64,000 bases of DNA from Pseudoscleropodium purum (GCA_963969395.1 OZ017805.1:11966001-12030000); one strand, 5' to 3'. Positions 10,965-22,527 are shown, counted from the first letter of the stretch. Notes: generated by a model from the sequence alone, not told the origin. Numbers and translations are program-made.

Positions 10965-12452
10965 ATGCCGAAGGGGAAGAAGAAGGTTGCGAAGCTTAAA
11001 CATGGAGAGGGACCATCGAACTTGGAAGTAGCTCGCCAAAGTCCTTCGGAAGAATGCTAGAAATTCATGATCGAGCGCATCGTTCAATTTTTTGAATCGG
11101 AAACAACATTGTCTTTATACAATAAGTACATCAGATATCAAGAAGAGTGCGTGTCTAAATTCAAGGTAGACATGACACAGATGTTGTTGGATGCATTGAA
11201 TGTGACGAAGTGGCATGACGAAATGCATAAAACGTACTTCACTAAATGTTTGGAGAACAAGGTTCATGACGCTTTGTAGAATTCCAAAGTCATTTTGGTT
11301 AAATATGGCAAGGAATATCGACCCAATGACGCCCAGTTTGAAGTGATTCTAAAAGCAGACTTGTTTAGGGGGCGATGTGCTCCATTCGCCAAAAAGCACA
11401 ATCGAGTTGGTTCAATTGGTTGGTGGAAAAGCAATGATGGAGTTGCTGAAGCGAAAAGGACCAAACGACACCTCATAGCACTTCCAAATACAGCACGTGT
11501 GATTCCTGTTGATAATAGAACGATGAGAGGTGGATATGCAACGATTCGAAAGGTTCGTATTGAAGGATGTCCAGGAATGCTTCCTCATTGGGAGTTTGCG
11601 GCAAAGAAATCCATTCACCACCAAACTTGACCCGATCTTACAAAATTAGAACATCAAAACGAATCAATGGCTATTCGAATTCCACACGCGGGTGTGATAC
11701 GGTTTGCTGCGGTGCACGGAACGACGTGTGAAGGTTATGCGTATTGATGAAATGGTGGAACTTTTCGACAAATGTTGAATATGGATAAGGACTATCCAGA
11801 CAACATTCAAATCCGTTTGATGTATACGAATCCAACCGAAGAGGAGGTTGTAAAAGCTCACCGTTTAGGGCGATATCGGAAGAAGCGTACGGAGTTGACA
11901 TGGGCGTTTATGCATATAATGTATGCAATGCATCTTGCTGGACATTTGCACAATGATCTTTCTCCGGACAACATCTTGTTGCATTTTCCAGAGGATGAGT
12001 CACGTGTGTATATTGGGGTTTGCGATTGGGGCATGACCACCTTAGCTTCTCAGCCAATGAAGTCTTTGTACACATTCACATCAACAGATGAATTGAAACA
12101 GACTTTGCAGAGGAGATGGTAGGTGGATCCACGTATTGCATATTTGCATAAAGCAGGTGCAGATGTGGAAGTCATTCCAATGTATTCACGTAAGTCGGAA
12201 GAGTATGCCATTCGAAAAATTGCTCGGCGGATGAATGAAAACAACATGTCAGAGGTGTATTTCAACGTGCTACTTAAAACACCTAGTGCGACACAATTTG
12301 CCTTTCATGACTTTGCAAAAGTATTTCATGCTTATTTGAAGCGCATTTCTTCGAAGACTGACGATGAAAATACTAGTTTGGCCCATGTGATTACGCGATT
12401 TTCTAATAAATATCGTTGGCCGATGCCAAATGAACATTTCCACCATTTATAG
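10965..12452 (+). pseudogene. Protein-kinase-like gene carried by the hAT element, broken only by stops
   Basis: A single frame of 495 codons runs from ATG (10965) to TAG (12450) with no frameshift. Kinase landmarks are in order: a Gly-rich loop (MRGGYATIRKV, 11523-11555), the VAxK-type lysine (FAAKK, Lys at 11604), a hinge-like YxxNGGTFRQML (11742), the catalytic loop HLHNDLSPDNILL (Asp at 11955) and DWG in place of DFG (Asp at 12024). A basic start (MPKGKKKVAKLK) could direct it to the nucleus. In-frame stops are TAG near 11058, TAG at 11277, TGA at 11628, TGA TGA at 11745-11750 and TAG near 12120. Each fits one transition: CAG to TAG, CGA to TGA, and TGG TGG to TGA TGA in a site expected to read YWWNGG. 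The HRD arginine is Asn. It was probably a real kinase or kinase-like cargo gene; substrate unknown. Confidence 0.8.
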
Positions 12453-13555
12453 TAGATTGGTAGTGCAGAAGTAGTAGTTGAATAGGTTATATAGGCATTA
12501 AAAATTAGTTTAGAAATATAGAGTTGGAATAAAAAAAATTATATGTGCAATTAGCCAAATGTGCACACTATATGATATATGTAAATTTTTTAGTCCACAA
12601 TGTATGGTATTCTATATTAAATTCAATACATTTTACCCATATTGATTATGTTTGTATTTGTGTTGATCTTGATTTTTTGAATAGTATATATATATATTTG
12701 AAGTCACAAACTTTTTTAGTTTGCCTTTTGAAAATGAATTGGAATTTTTTCATAGTTTCAAGACTATCATGGACTCATGGTCAAACTTTATAATCTTTCA
12801 ACTTATAAGAGACATTGTTTTAATTTTTTTTCCTATGTGGTTGAATCCCTAGAGGACCAACATGTGTTTTTGGACAATATATAATTTTTGGGCATACGTG
12901 TGACTATAGATTTGCATATTTGGGCTGAAGTTTTTTAATAGAATGTGGGGATGAGGAATATCTTATATATGCACAAATTTCATAACATTTGAAAATATGA
13001 GTCAAAAGTTATTGCATAGTATCTTGTTTGTCACTTCAAAGTTTAAACGCTAATATCTTGCAATCTACATGGTGGAAATTTCTGAAATTTTTTCCACATA
13101 CTCTCAAATATATTAATACAAGATCATACCGTCACATCTGTCAAAAAATGATATTTTTCAAAATGTTGGTACTCGTACAAAAAAATGGTAGTTTGGGAGC
13201 ATTTTTAAAGAGAATAGAATCAAGGACCTTTAGGGTTAAAACTCACAGTTTTAAACTTGAAATAATATGAAATTAAGTATTCAATGAATGCATTTGAAAA
13301 TATATTTATTTTAGTTTTTAGTTTCTTAGTAGCCTTTTGCATTACAAATTTAGAAGTTTAAATTTTTTGGATATAAGTATATAACATGTCTACTTTGAAT
13401 TAGTAGGGTTACATTTCCCAAAAAATTAATATAACTCATGAAAATGGGTTTTTTTCCCTTTAATTCTAAGGAAACATTTTTTTAAATTTTTTTTATAACA
13501 AATCGCGAACCATTGCACTTCATTTGATATTTAATTGTTTAAGGATTAAGGGAGT
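12453..13555. other. AT-rich non-coding part of the large element
   Basis: AT-rich sequence between the kinase-like gene and the right GC arm. Short open frames here have no recognisable motif. A TA microsatellite lies near 12686-12697. Confidence 0.5.
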
Positions 13556-13755
13556 GACCGCGGGGTAGTTTGGATAGGGCGGTCGGGGGAAACAGGGCGG
13601 TCGAAGCAGACGGGGCGGACGGGGGGACAGGCAGACGGGGTAGACGGGGGGACAAGCGAACGAGGCGGTCCGGCGGATGCTGTATCCGCCGGGACCGCGA
13701 ATGTCAGCGGACGCTGCGAACACAACATCCGCATCCGAACGTCCTGTCAACCCTA
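13556..13755. repeat. Right terminal arm of the large hAT element
   Basis: A GC-rich arm of GGGCGGTCGG and GACGGGG units ends in GTCCTGTCAACCCTA. The last ten bases match the ends of the short elements. Read in reverse, it begins TAGGGTTGACAGGACG. It abuts repeat copy C exactly where C lacks its first part, so the large element probably inserted into C. Confidence 0.7.
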
Positions 13756-16700
13756 TACGCTACACTACAACTATAATAGAAATAGTCAGTTTTCGGGTTG
13801 CTAAAACCTTAAGTAACATTAAAAAAACAAATCCGATACGGATCCGGGATCAGAATAAGCATCGGATTTCCCAAACCTATATTCTAAACTTCCGGTCTAA
13901 GAAACTAGGAGACCCTTATGGAAACGGTCATCTACTTGTTCTCCACTGGGAACTGTTGGCTGCGTATTGGGTACTTGAATTCACCGCCACTCTTTTTTTT
14001 CCCTCTTTACTTGTTGAACTTGATAAATGTATAGTTGAGAGAAAGAATGGTGAGTTAATGACCAAAATAGGCGAGACGGAAGGAGTAGTACCAGATTAGG
14101 TTTCAAAGTTGTCGGTGATTCATGGCAGTAGTTGCCGACCCGGATATATGCAAATCTGGAATTGTAGCCTAGATGGTTTGTTCAACTATCCTTTTTAATC
14201 TGAGTCATAGAGCGCAGTTAGAAGAAGATCTCATGTGTATCCGGTGTGTTGGGTTGTTAGATAGGCCGTGGAGCATAAAGAACAAGGAGATGATTTAAGA
14301 ACTCATTTACGAAGTTCCAAACTAATACGAGTTGATAGTGAGAGGTCAACCTATAGCTTGAACAGAAGACATTTGGATGGATGTCTATTCATTTCAAAAG
14401 AATGGGCTCAGATTAGCCAAAAGAGTAGACAAGTACATGACCGGAAAGTTCCGGAGTCAAGCCCACTCAAAGGACGGTTTTGCCATTAGCGATTATAAAA
14501 ACGAGAGGCATAGACAGGTATTGAATATCCTTATTCTAATTTTGTATTCGGAAAAGCCTACCAACATTACGATCACGGTGGCCAATACCATTTTTGGGGC
14601 TTTTGAGGACTAGATCATCCATTGGGGAAGAGTGATTCAAGGAGTTGTGGATAAGCTAGTAGAGCATGTAGGCTGAGCAAAGCACAACCCTATCACTCCA
14701 TATCTATTCTACCTCTATCACCACAAGGAGGTCTTGAGTGTCAGGGAGATGATTGAGTACAACACTGGAGTTGAGATCCTAAAGTACAGCCTCATGGAAG
14801 AATTGGAGAAGGAGAAGAAGGAACCCAAAGAAGAGCAACCGAAAGAGGAAGAAGAAGTAGTTGACCAGAAATGAAGGAAGTCCACCGATCCGGCCACACG
14901 GGGGAAGGCGCCAACACCAAAATAGGAGGAACCGATACCAAATCCGGAACATCCCCAAGAGCTTGAATTCTTTGAAGCCGGAGTCTAATGGATGTAGTAG
15001 GCGAAACAAATGTATGGCGACTTGGAGGATCACATGATTCTTATCACAAACGAGTTCAAGATAGAGCTAGACCAAATTATGGAGGAGATTCGGAAATACC
15101 TGAATCCAGAAGAGTTCCGACAAAAGGAGGAACAAATTCGGAAGCTGGAGGAGGAAAGGAATAGCTTCAAGTCCCAATTCGAGTGGACGGAGGGGGAGTT
15201 GAATGTGGCGAGACGGAAGGAGACGAAGGCTCTTCAGCTCATCTACAACCTTAAAGAATTGGTCATGGTTCTAGAACATACAATGATCCGAGCTGAACTC
15301 TACATCGCTTGGTTGGCAAAGGATGGGTACATGACCGATCCAGAATGGTAAAGATCCTGGTCGACTTTGAAGCCCGAATGAGGATTGCTTTGAAGGACAT
15401 GTAGAAGTTGCCGGGGTACTTGGATTCGGAATGGGCCATCAACTTAGAAGGGTTTCCGGAAGTCCTCAAGAGCATATTCCGGGATACTCCAATTCGACAA
15501 ACTTCGATCCAACAGGCTTTGAGTGTCCCAATCCAACTACAATTGGAGGGACTGAAGTCTATCCTCACCCTAGTTGCAAGACCCTTAAGTAGCCAAATAC
15601 GGACTCCATCAAGACCAACGAGACCTGAGCCGAAGAAAGGGACGAGAAGGAAGTCTATTCCGATAGAATAAGCGCTTTTTGTCCTGATTTTCCCACCACC
15701 TGGGAAAGTCACGACCAAAAAGTTTATGGTACTCGAATTCATGGTTCATAGCAATCTCAATGCAAGAATTGGAATAATGACAAATCCGGCTCGATCTCAT
15801 CCGCAAGATTTCTCTCATATGTAGTAGTCGACGCCAAAACAGAATCGTACTAAGATTGGATTCAGTGAATCACTACAAGTCAAGGATCCAGAGATTGAGA
15901 GTTAGAAGAAGAAGTGCTGAAGTTTGGATCTAAGGAAGAGACAAAATCAGAAGACTCGCCTCCCAAGGTTTCATGAAAGCCCCAAACTCAATCATCAACG
16001 AAGAATATGCCAATGAAAGCTTTGGTGAAGATTCTGGGCAGTCAAAGTAGGAGCAGTTCCAAGAAGGCACAGTGGGGTAGATAGAGCACAAGTAATTAGG
16101 TAGGATTTTTATCCAAAACGGGATGTCTGAGCATGGATCTAGGTTCTGAATCATTCTAGGGATTCCAGTTTTCTCGAGACAGTTGGACTGTGGATGTTCC
16201 GATTATCCCGGGTTGTTCACTGGTTGGTTGCCCTAATTTCCGGGATGCCTTTTTGGCTTTTTAAGCATTGACTTTGGTTTTGATTTTGGTTTTTAAAGGT
16301 GGGGAAGTTTGTTACCCTCTCATTCCATCCTAGTAGTTATTTTGTTGTATTTTATTTCTTTCTTTAATTTGAGTCATTGGGCAAACCTTTTGGCTCCAAT
16401 CGTGTATCCGGATTGTGTTGGTTTGTTGTTTAAATGTTGAGGTGTGAGAAGGATGGGTGAGGAGGAATCCGGATTTCAGATAACTTGGTCGGACTAAGGG
16501 AGTACTATTTCTAATGATATTAGATACAAGACGAGGAAGCTGCACATGGTGCCTTTAATCTATAGGAATGATAATCTGGTTTTTAGTGAAGAGTGGTGTG
16601 AGTACAGATCCAAAATTAGAAACAATTTTGTATGGAGATTAGCAACCATTAAAGGGAACTCTCACTCACCAGAAGGTCTACCAAACTTAAGATCCATCTT

Positions 16701-17214
16701 ACACTTAGAAAGATTACCCCTCTTATCAGCTCCGGGCGTCTCAAATTTGTCGTTGTAGTAAGGAGGAGTGAATGCAGTCTTAAGTGACCTGCATTCTGAA
16801 TCGGCCATCCGGAATGTTGTGAGGATTCGGATCTACCTTTTGCGCTACAACATTTTGAGTACTTGGGTGTTTATTGTTTGTTTGTTTTTGTCTGTCTAGT
16901 GAATAGACAAGAGTGGTGAAGTCCCTACTCCTTGAAAGATCAATAGCGGACCCTCTAATGGTAAAACAAAGGAATTGAAAACCAATTTGTTAAAGGGCAA
17001 AACTGAAAAACTGGGTTAGATTGGATCTAGATTGGAATCTGGATAGTAGTGATTTCCGAAAAGAGAGTGAAAGAGAGTAGACAAAAGAGGAGGAAACGAT
17101 CATCTGGATATTGAAGTTTGGAAAGGCATCTAGAATTCTCTGGGACAATGATTCGTGTCATCTTACTACATTTTCGTGTATAAAGATACTTACGCCTAGA
17201 CTACGCGTGCGACA
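13756..17214 (+). mobile_element. TGTCGC-family long repeat, copy C (5' part missing)
   Basis: Homologous along its length to copies D and E in reverse orientation. It ends in GCGTGCGACA at 17214. The first 100 or so bases seen in D and E are absent because the hAT arm ends here. The remaining order is the same: leader, gag-like pseudogene, and a long 3' region with the CCCTCTAATGGTAAAACA block that aligns with A at about 34274. Confidence 0.8.
14231..16100 (+). pseudogene. Gag-like / transposon-protein-like gene in copy C, decayed
   Basis: The frame aligns with the intact gene of copy A from its MGCVGF segment onward. MDVYSFQKNGLRLAKR matches the MWRAVYGFRAGGLGMA region, and PTNITITVANTIFGAFED matches PTRVTITLGNTIFGALSG. 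A coiled coil follows at 15010-15350. Many in-frame stops occur, among them TAA near 14296 and 14326, TGA near 14356, TAG near 14611, and TAA plus TAG TAG near 14988-15000. The TAG TAG pair is shared with copy D. Boundaries are approximate. Confidence 0.7.
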
Positions 17215-17363
17215 GCTTTCATCTAAAGCAACTTCAGAAGATGCTTTGCATGAAATGGAATTATGGCTTGCATTTTTGGACTTTTGATATCGCCAATGGA
17301 GTGGCTTCATGCAAATGGTACTTTAATCAATCCTTAGTTTTTCTATTATATCTTTCGTAACAG

Positions 17364-17679
17364 CAGGGTTGACAAGACGTCCGGACGCAGACGCTGTGTC
17401 CGCAGCGTCCGTTGACATTCGCGTCCTAGCGGACGCAGCGTACACCTGTCCCCCGTCCGCCTATCCGCCCGTCCGTCCACCCGATTACGGCCGTCCGATC
17501 GACGCGTGGACTGATCTGGTCCGCACGATCTGGGTGTCCGCCTTGGGCGGTCGGGCCGTCCGCCCCGCCCGTCTGCTTTCCGACGGCGGTCGGGACGCTG
17601 TGTCCACTAGCGTCCGTGCGTCCGGACGTCCGGAAAACGGACGCTATTTTGGGACGGACGTTGAAATTCGTCAACCCTG
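17364..17679. mobile_element. Short hAT-like element M2 (316 bp)
   Basis: Ends are CAGGGTTGAC and GTCAACCCTG. The flanks CGTAACAG and CATAACAG are an 8-bp duplication with one change. The interior is GTCCG-rich and closely related to M1 and M4. It carries no gene; open frames through it are compositional. Confidence 0.9.
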
Positions 17680-17718
17680 CATAACAGTGCACTTGCATTT
17701 TATAATACCTTCTATAGA

Positions 17719-17927
17719 CAGGGTTGACAAGACGGTTGGACGTCCGGATGCGGACGCTGTGTCCGCAACGTCCATTGACATTCGCGGACGCCGTCCGCCC
17801 CGCCCGTCCACCCCGTCTGTCCGCCTTCCGACAGCGGGAGGAACGCTGTGTCCGTTGGCGTCCGTGAGGACGGACCTCCGGGTTACAAACGCTACATTGG
17901 GGCGGACGTACTGATTTGTCAACCTTG
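17719..17927. mobile_element. Short hAT-like element M3 (209 bp)
   Basis: Ends are CAGGGTTGAC and GTCAACCTTG, with a perfect 8-bp target duplication TCTATAGA on both sides. It is the type II form, with a GGACGTACTGATTT subterminal sequence shared with M5 and M6. It lies only 39 bases from M2. Confidence 0.93.
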
Positions 17928-18766
17928 TCTATAGAGATGAACTTGCATTTTTTTTCTTACATAAAAAACCAACCAAGGAAGATGGAACTTAATCAATATA
18001 GGGAATAGGTGACTTTGACCTCGGCAATAAGGAGAAACTTTGTCTCCTACCGCACATATCAACTTGACAGTGGTATGTTTATATCGGAAGTGTGTCTTCA
18101 TTCTTTTGGATGATTGCAATTTAAGCTTAACCACTCATTTCTTTCTTTACAAGGCTTGAATCTTGTGGAGATGGCAAACATGCCATCATGCAATTTATCC
18201 ACAACAATTCATAGTAGATCATTGCAATAATTAGGAAATTGCACTACAAGAAATCAAGGATAAATGTGATAACAAAATGCGATTGCAAAACAGTCATTCC
18301 AAACAAAAGTGATTAGAACATGATTGGAGGCCCTGCAATCATTCCGAACAAGTCATTGAATGTGACTAGGACATTGTAATATCACCATCCACTTTAGAAG
18401 ACAACTGAACGGATGAAGATGAAAAAGATCGTTGACATGGAAGAGGAAATTTTGGAAAAAGCTTGGGCAATTGCCCCTTTTTTGAGTGAATTTTGTTAAC
18501 ATCATTCAATGTCAGCAATCATGTTTCAAGCACATTTTAGTCATGACCTTATCTTATTCCAATTGATGTGGACCTCCATGTCAACAATATTTTGAAGTCA
18601 TTTTGTAGTTGCATTTTAGTTGCATTTTATTAGTGTTGAATGACATGTACATAGTCATTCTTCAATCGTGGAATTTGGAAAGCAAAGTCATTGTGTAGTT
18701 GCATGCGAGTAATGATTGAGTCATTTCAGAGTTATGTATTTGTCACCATCTTAGTTTGGCCTTGTG
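17928..18766. other. AT-rich spacer without recognised genes
   Basis: No open frame with recognisable motifs. Phrases built on CATTGCAATC/GTCATT recur in simple, diverged fashion, but I could not define a repeat unit. Confidence 0.4.
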
Positions 18767-19130
18767 CAAAATAGACCACATATAGTACATTTTACAATAA
18801 TATATCATACGTAGTACATCATACAAAATAGACCACATATAGTACATTTTACAATAATATATCATACGTAGTATATCATACAAAATAGACCACATATAGT
18901 ACATCTTACAATAATATATCATACGTAGTACATCATACAAAATAGACCACATATAGTACATCTTACAATAATATATCATACGTAGTATATATACAATATA
19001 TAATACAAAGTACATCATATAAAATAGACCACATATTGTACATCATACAAAATACACCACATATAATACTTCATACATATACATTGTATATCATACAAAT
19101 ACACCGTATATCATACAAAATACACCATAT
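18767..19130. repeat. 57-bp tandem repeat array
   Basis: Units starting CAAAATAGACCACATATAGT begin at 18767, 18824, 18881 and 18938, exactly 57 bases apart. From about 18990 the array decays into shorter, irregular ATACAAAATACACCACATAT phrases to about 19130. Because 57 is a multiple of three, the minus strand holds an apparent 91-residue repetitive open frame, which I do not regard as a gene. Confidence 0.92.
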
Positions 19131-19842
19131 TTGATAGCTATATTACATAGCTTCAAAGACCACTTAATGTGAATATTACACCTTGAGAAGACAAGATATT
19201 TATACAAGTGGGGTGGTAGGAGGTATGACAAATGATATAATATGTGTAAAATTTTAGACCACATTTAAGCATGGTTCATTGCCTTTTTCAAAAACTTGAA
19301 ACTAAAAAAAGTTGGGAAAACAAAAAATCTTTCATTTCCAAAACTTTGTTTGAGATTTCAAGCCTTAGATCTAAACTTATAAAGCCAATGTTGTCCAATT
19401 ATCGTAAAGCATAGAGGTTAAAGAGATCCTATTCATATTTGTTTGTATAGTAGTCTTTAAGTCACAATAGAGTTGTATGTCAGTCTTTTTTAAATCAATT
19501 TCTTGTTGCATGACTTCAATGTGATTAAAATGGAGTGATGTGGAAGTCTTCTTTGTGGGATGCATGTGCATTCTGTCTCTTGAGAGTTGTTTGTAGGCGT
19601 ATACTCATATAAAGTATATGCCTCTATTGATAATTATGTTTAATAAACAACTTAAACCTAAGTAAACAACCCTACTTTGATTATTTTGAAAAATAATATT
19701 GAATTATTCAAATTGTATACCACAATACTTACTAATGTAACAATTTACCAAAGAAATAACATGATGGATATGTTAGTATAAAATTGAAAACTAAATTGGT
19801 AGATATTAAAATCATTACAAGGATTTAACCTATTATTGTAAG
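19131..19842. other. AT-rich spacer
   Basis: I see no gene, repeat array or element end here. Confidence 0.4.
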
Positions 19843-20106
19843 TAGGGTTGACACGACGTCCGAACGCGGACGCAGCGTCCGCCCCGTCCGCCCGTCCATC
19901 CGCCCAATTACAGCCGTCCGATCGACGCGCGGACTGATCTGGTCCGCACGATCTGGGCGTCCGCCCCGTCCGTCCACCCCGCCCCGCCCGTCCGCTCTCC
20001 GACGGCGATCGGGACGCTGCGTCCGCTAGCGTCCGTGCGTCCGGACGTCCGGACGTCTGGAAAATGGACGCTATTTTGGGACGGACGTTGAGATTCGTCA
20101 ACCCTG
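19843..20106. mobile_element. Short hAT-like element M4 (264 bp)
   Basis: Ends are TAGGGTTGAC and GTCAACCCTG, with a perfect 8-bp duplication ATTGTAAG. It is type I, like M1 and M2, with the core CCGTCCGATCGACGCGCGGA. The first base of its left end is T rather than C. Confidence 0.93.
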
Positions 20107-21249
20107 ATTGTAAGTAATACTAATGTTTCTAAATCATAATAATTTTAGTTATTATAGGTTAAAGTAATCTTGTAATGCACTACTTTCTACAAAAATGTAC
20201 ATTTGGAAAATGACAGTTAAGTATTATGAAGTAATTTCCTAAATTCCAATTTCAAATAAAAAAACTAAATAATTAAAGTTTGAAATGGTGTTACAATAGA
20301 ATTCCTTGACTTTAACTTTTGTTACGGAATCCATACTTTGAAAGTTTCATAAAGTCAAATACATTTATTTTGAACAATATAAAAATAAATAATTTAAGAA
20401 GGTAGCTTTAAGATCTTTTAATTATTTTTCTAATTTTTCATATTTTGAGATTTTGGTAAAAAAAATATTTTTACAATTACGATGAAGCAATTGCTTTCCT
20501 AATATTTCATATTTTGAAGTTTTAGTAAAAATTAAAAATGGTTCTACAACTATGTCAAAGATTCATTTGCACAATTTTATCAAAATATACCATCCTCTTT
20601 TTTCCTCCCTTTAACTGCACTCCCCTATTTGTAACAAATATACTAGTTACGTTCTAATTGGCAGCGCAATGTGGTCTTACCCATTTGGACAGAGGCAAAT
20701 ATTGTAAAATTTAACAAATTGCCTATGACCCTATTACAAGTAACAATTGAGTTGTATTCCTATTGCATCCTAGTGCCCACGCTCAATCTATGTGACTTCA
20801 TGTTATTGCAATGTAACTACGAGAAGTTGGTGACCTTGAATAACAACAAGGAGCTAGCTATGTCATCACATTGCTTTCTAAGTCAGCCATCCTAAACCTA
20901 ATACTCAGTTGCACATTAGTTAGCATGAATCATGTTTAAGTGACATATGAGTGATAGGAAGTCATCTTTCGTAACTAAGTTCTCCATGCTATTCTCTACA
21001 TTCTCCTATCAATGGCGTTGTCAACGAAAAATTGCAAATGAAAAACAGACGTCATCACTGGTTCATCTCACAATTGTAGCACTAACTGTAGAGTGACTGG
21101 GACACTACAAGTTGCAAAATTATAGTACAATTATGGAGGAACCAATCACGTTCCAATCATTCTAGACACCCAATCACATGTGCCTAGTTACATTTACCCT
21201 CGATTCCTTATTGTGTCAAGGGAATGATTTGTTTGCTGCCACTTGTGAT
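20107..21249. other. AT-rich spacer
   Basis: No supported gene. Broken short frames may be the start of the pseudogene that follows. Confidence 0.4.
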
Positions 21250-22527
21250 GACTACATTTGAGCCTTTATGCAAATGACAAATTATCGAGCATTCTTAAAT
21301 GGCACAATATCAAGGTCCGGGCCATCAAAGAAGAGTTGAAGTTAAGAGGCACTAAACGCAACAAAGACCCAAAAAAGATTGCAAAGGCGTTGAATGATCT
21401 TCCTGGCTTCACTAACATTGGAATATGTATTCCACATTTGGAAGGTAAAGAGATATTTGATAGTAGTAAACGCAAGCTTGATGTCCCTATTGGTTTAGAT
21501 GGTGATTCTCATCATCCAAACAAGGTCAACTTCTCCTAGCGACGGCTGCAAAAGCGATCTACTTGTACACTCATTATGCCCTCCAATGAAGTAGATGTGT
21601 TGGTTAATTTTACACATGTACCACATATCACAACTGCAATGGAGAGTGATTTGTAACACTTTGCAATGGCATATTGCAAGACTACCCCATAAATCTAGCT
21701 GCAATGAAATGTCATGCCTAATAGAGAAGTACAAACATTCGTTGCATTGTAAAAATTGCAAAGGGATCGAAAGGCACTTCAGCCCGAACGTATCTGGTTG
21801 CAAAAAACAATATGGTGGGAACAAAGAGAACATGACTGACTTCTAATTTCGGCTTACAGATATTGAACGATGTGTATAAGGCTCTAAGTGTGCCTTAGTA
21901 ATTGACTGGCCTCAAGTTCTAGACATTTGGCTTGTACTTATTGACATTAGTTTGATGTGCTAAGAAATACTATTGTTGCAAGAAGTTGGCTTTCAACTCC
22001 AAGAGTGACCTGAATGTTTGTTCACAATGTCAAATGTTTTCAGTGCAATCCTTTAAGATCAACCTAGCCCTTTGCATATGGATACATATCCATCAACTCA
22101 AAGAAGCAAGGCAATTCAACGTATTGCAAGTGCTCACACTATAGAGCATTGCAATAAATCAAAGAGTGTTGGTAATGTCAAAGGAATGATCTTGGGGGTA
22201 ACAATGCTTTCCTTTCCCAGACGTGGAGCCATAATCTCCCTTCAATTTGGAACGGAGCCCACGTAGAAGGTTTATAGAATTACACTTGGCATATATTCCA
22301 AGTGCACTTGTCTCAATTATGTAGATATGAACATTTCAGTGATTAAACGACGCCATCAATACGTGAATTGCAAGCATCTTTACTATTTACTCCATCACTT
22401 TTGCAAAATGAATCTAATAGATGATAAGTTTATACATTCTTCAAGCTTCAGCTTCAATGAAGTGAAGCTTCTTTTCATTAGGGCTAGTATCATCAAGACT
22501 CCAATTGAGAATCTTGAACATGCCTAG
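21250..22527 (+). pseudogene. SAP-like / SWIM zinc-finger protein, decayed
   Basis: The first part (21258-21539) has a helix-rich SAP-like segment, KVRAIKEELKLRGTKRNKDP, which could bind nucleic acid. The last part (22072-22527) is one frame interrupted only by TAG at 22264. It carries a SWIM-type finger: Cys-x-Cys at 22303 and 22309 (YSKCTCLNYV) and Cys-Lys-His at 22369-22377 (VNCKHLYYLL). SWIM fingers occur in plant MULE-type transposases, FAR1-like proteins and unrelated nuclear proteins. The middle is broken by several stops. The order resembles a relic nuclear or transposon-derived gene; the exact family is not recognised. Confidence 0.5.

Larger units (their letters stand above)
1..13755. 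mobile_element. Giant hAT-type composite element, left tip outside window
   Basis: I infer one element of about 14 kb. Its right tip is GTCAACCCTA at 13746-13755, the same terminal sequence used by the short hAT-like elements elsewhere in the window. Window positions 1-75 match, in reverse complement and with only a few differences, positions 61225-61303. That is the middle of a small element whose other arm copies 13586-13755 (shared segment around TTCGACCGCCCTGTTT). The small element therefore joins the two ends of this large one. By its length the missing left tip should lie about 225 bases to the left of position 1. The element holds four decayed genes separated by GC-rich arrays, and a 336-bp relative is inserted at 7901. 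An alternative is several older elements side by side. Confidence 0.62.

Noticed and set aside
18743..19018. A 91-residue Tyr/Met-rich minus-strand protein
   Set aside because: It is the 57-bp tandem repeat read in frame; every strand and frame of such a repeat gives a periodic peptide.
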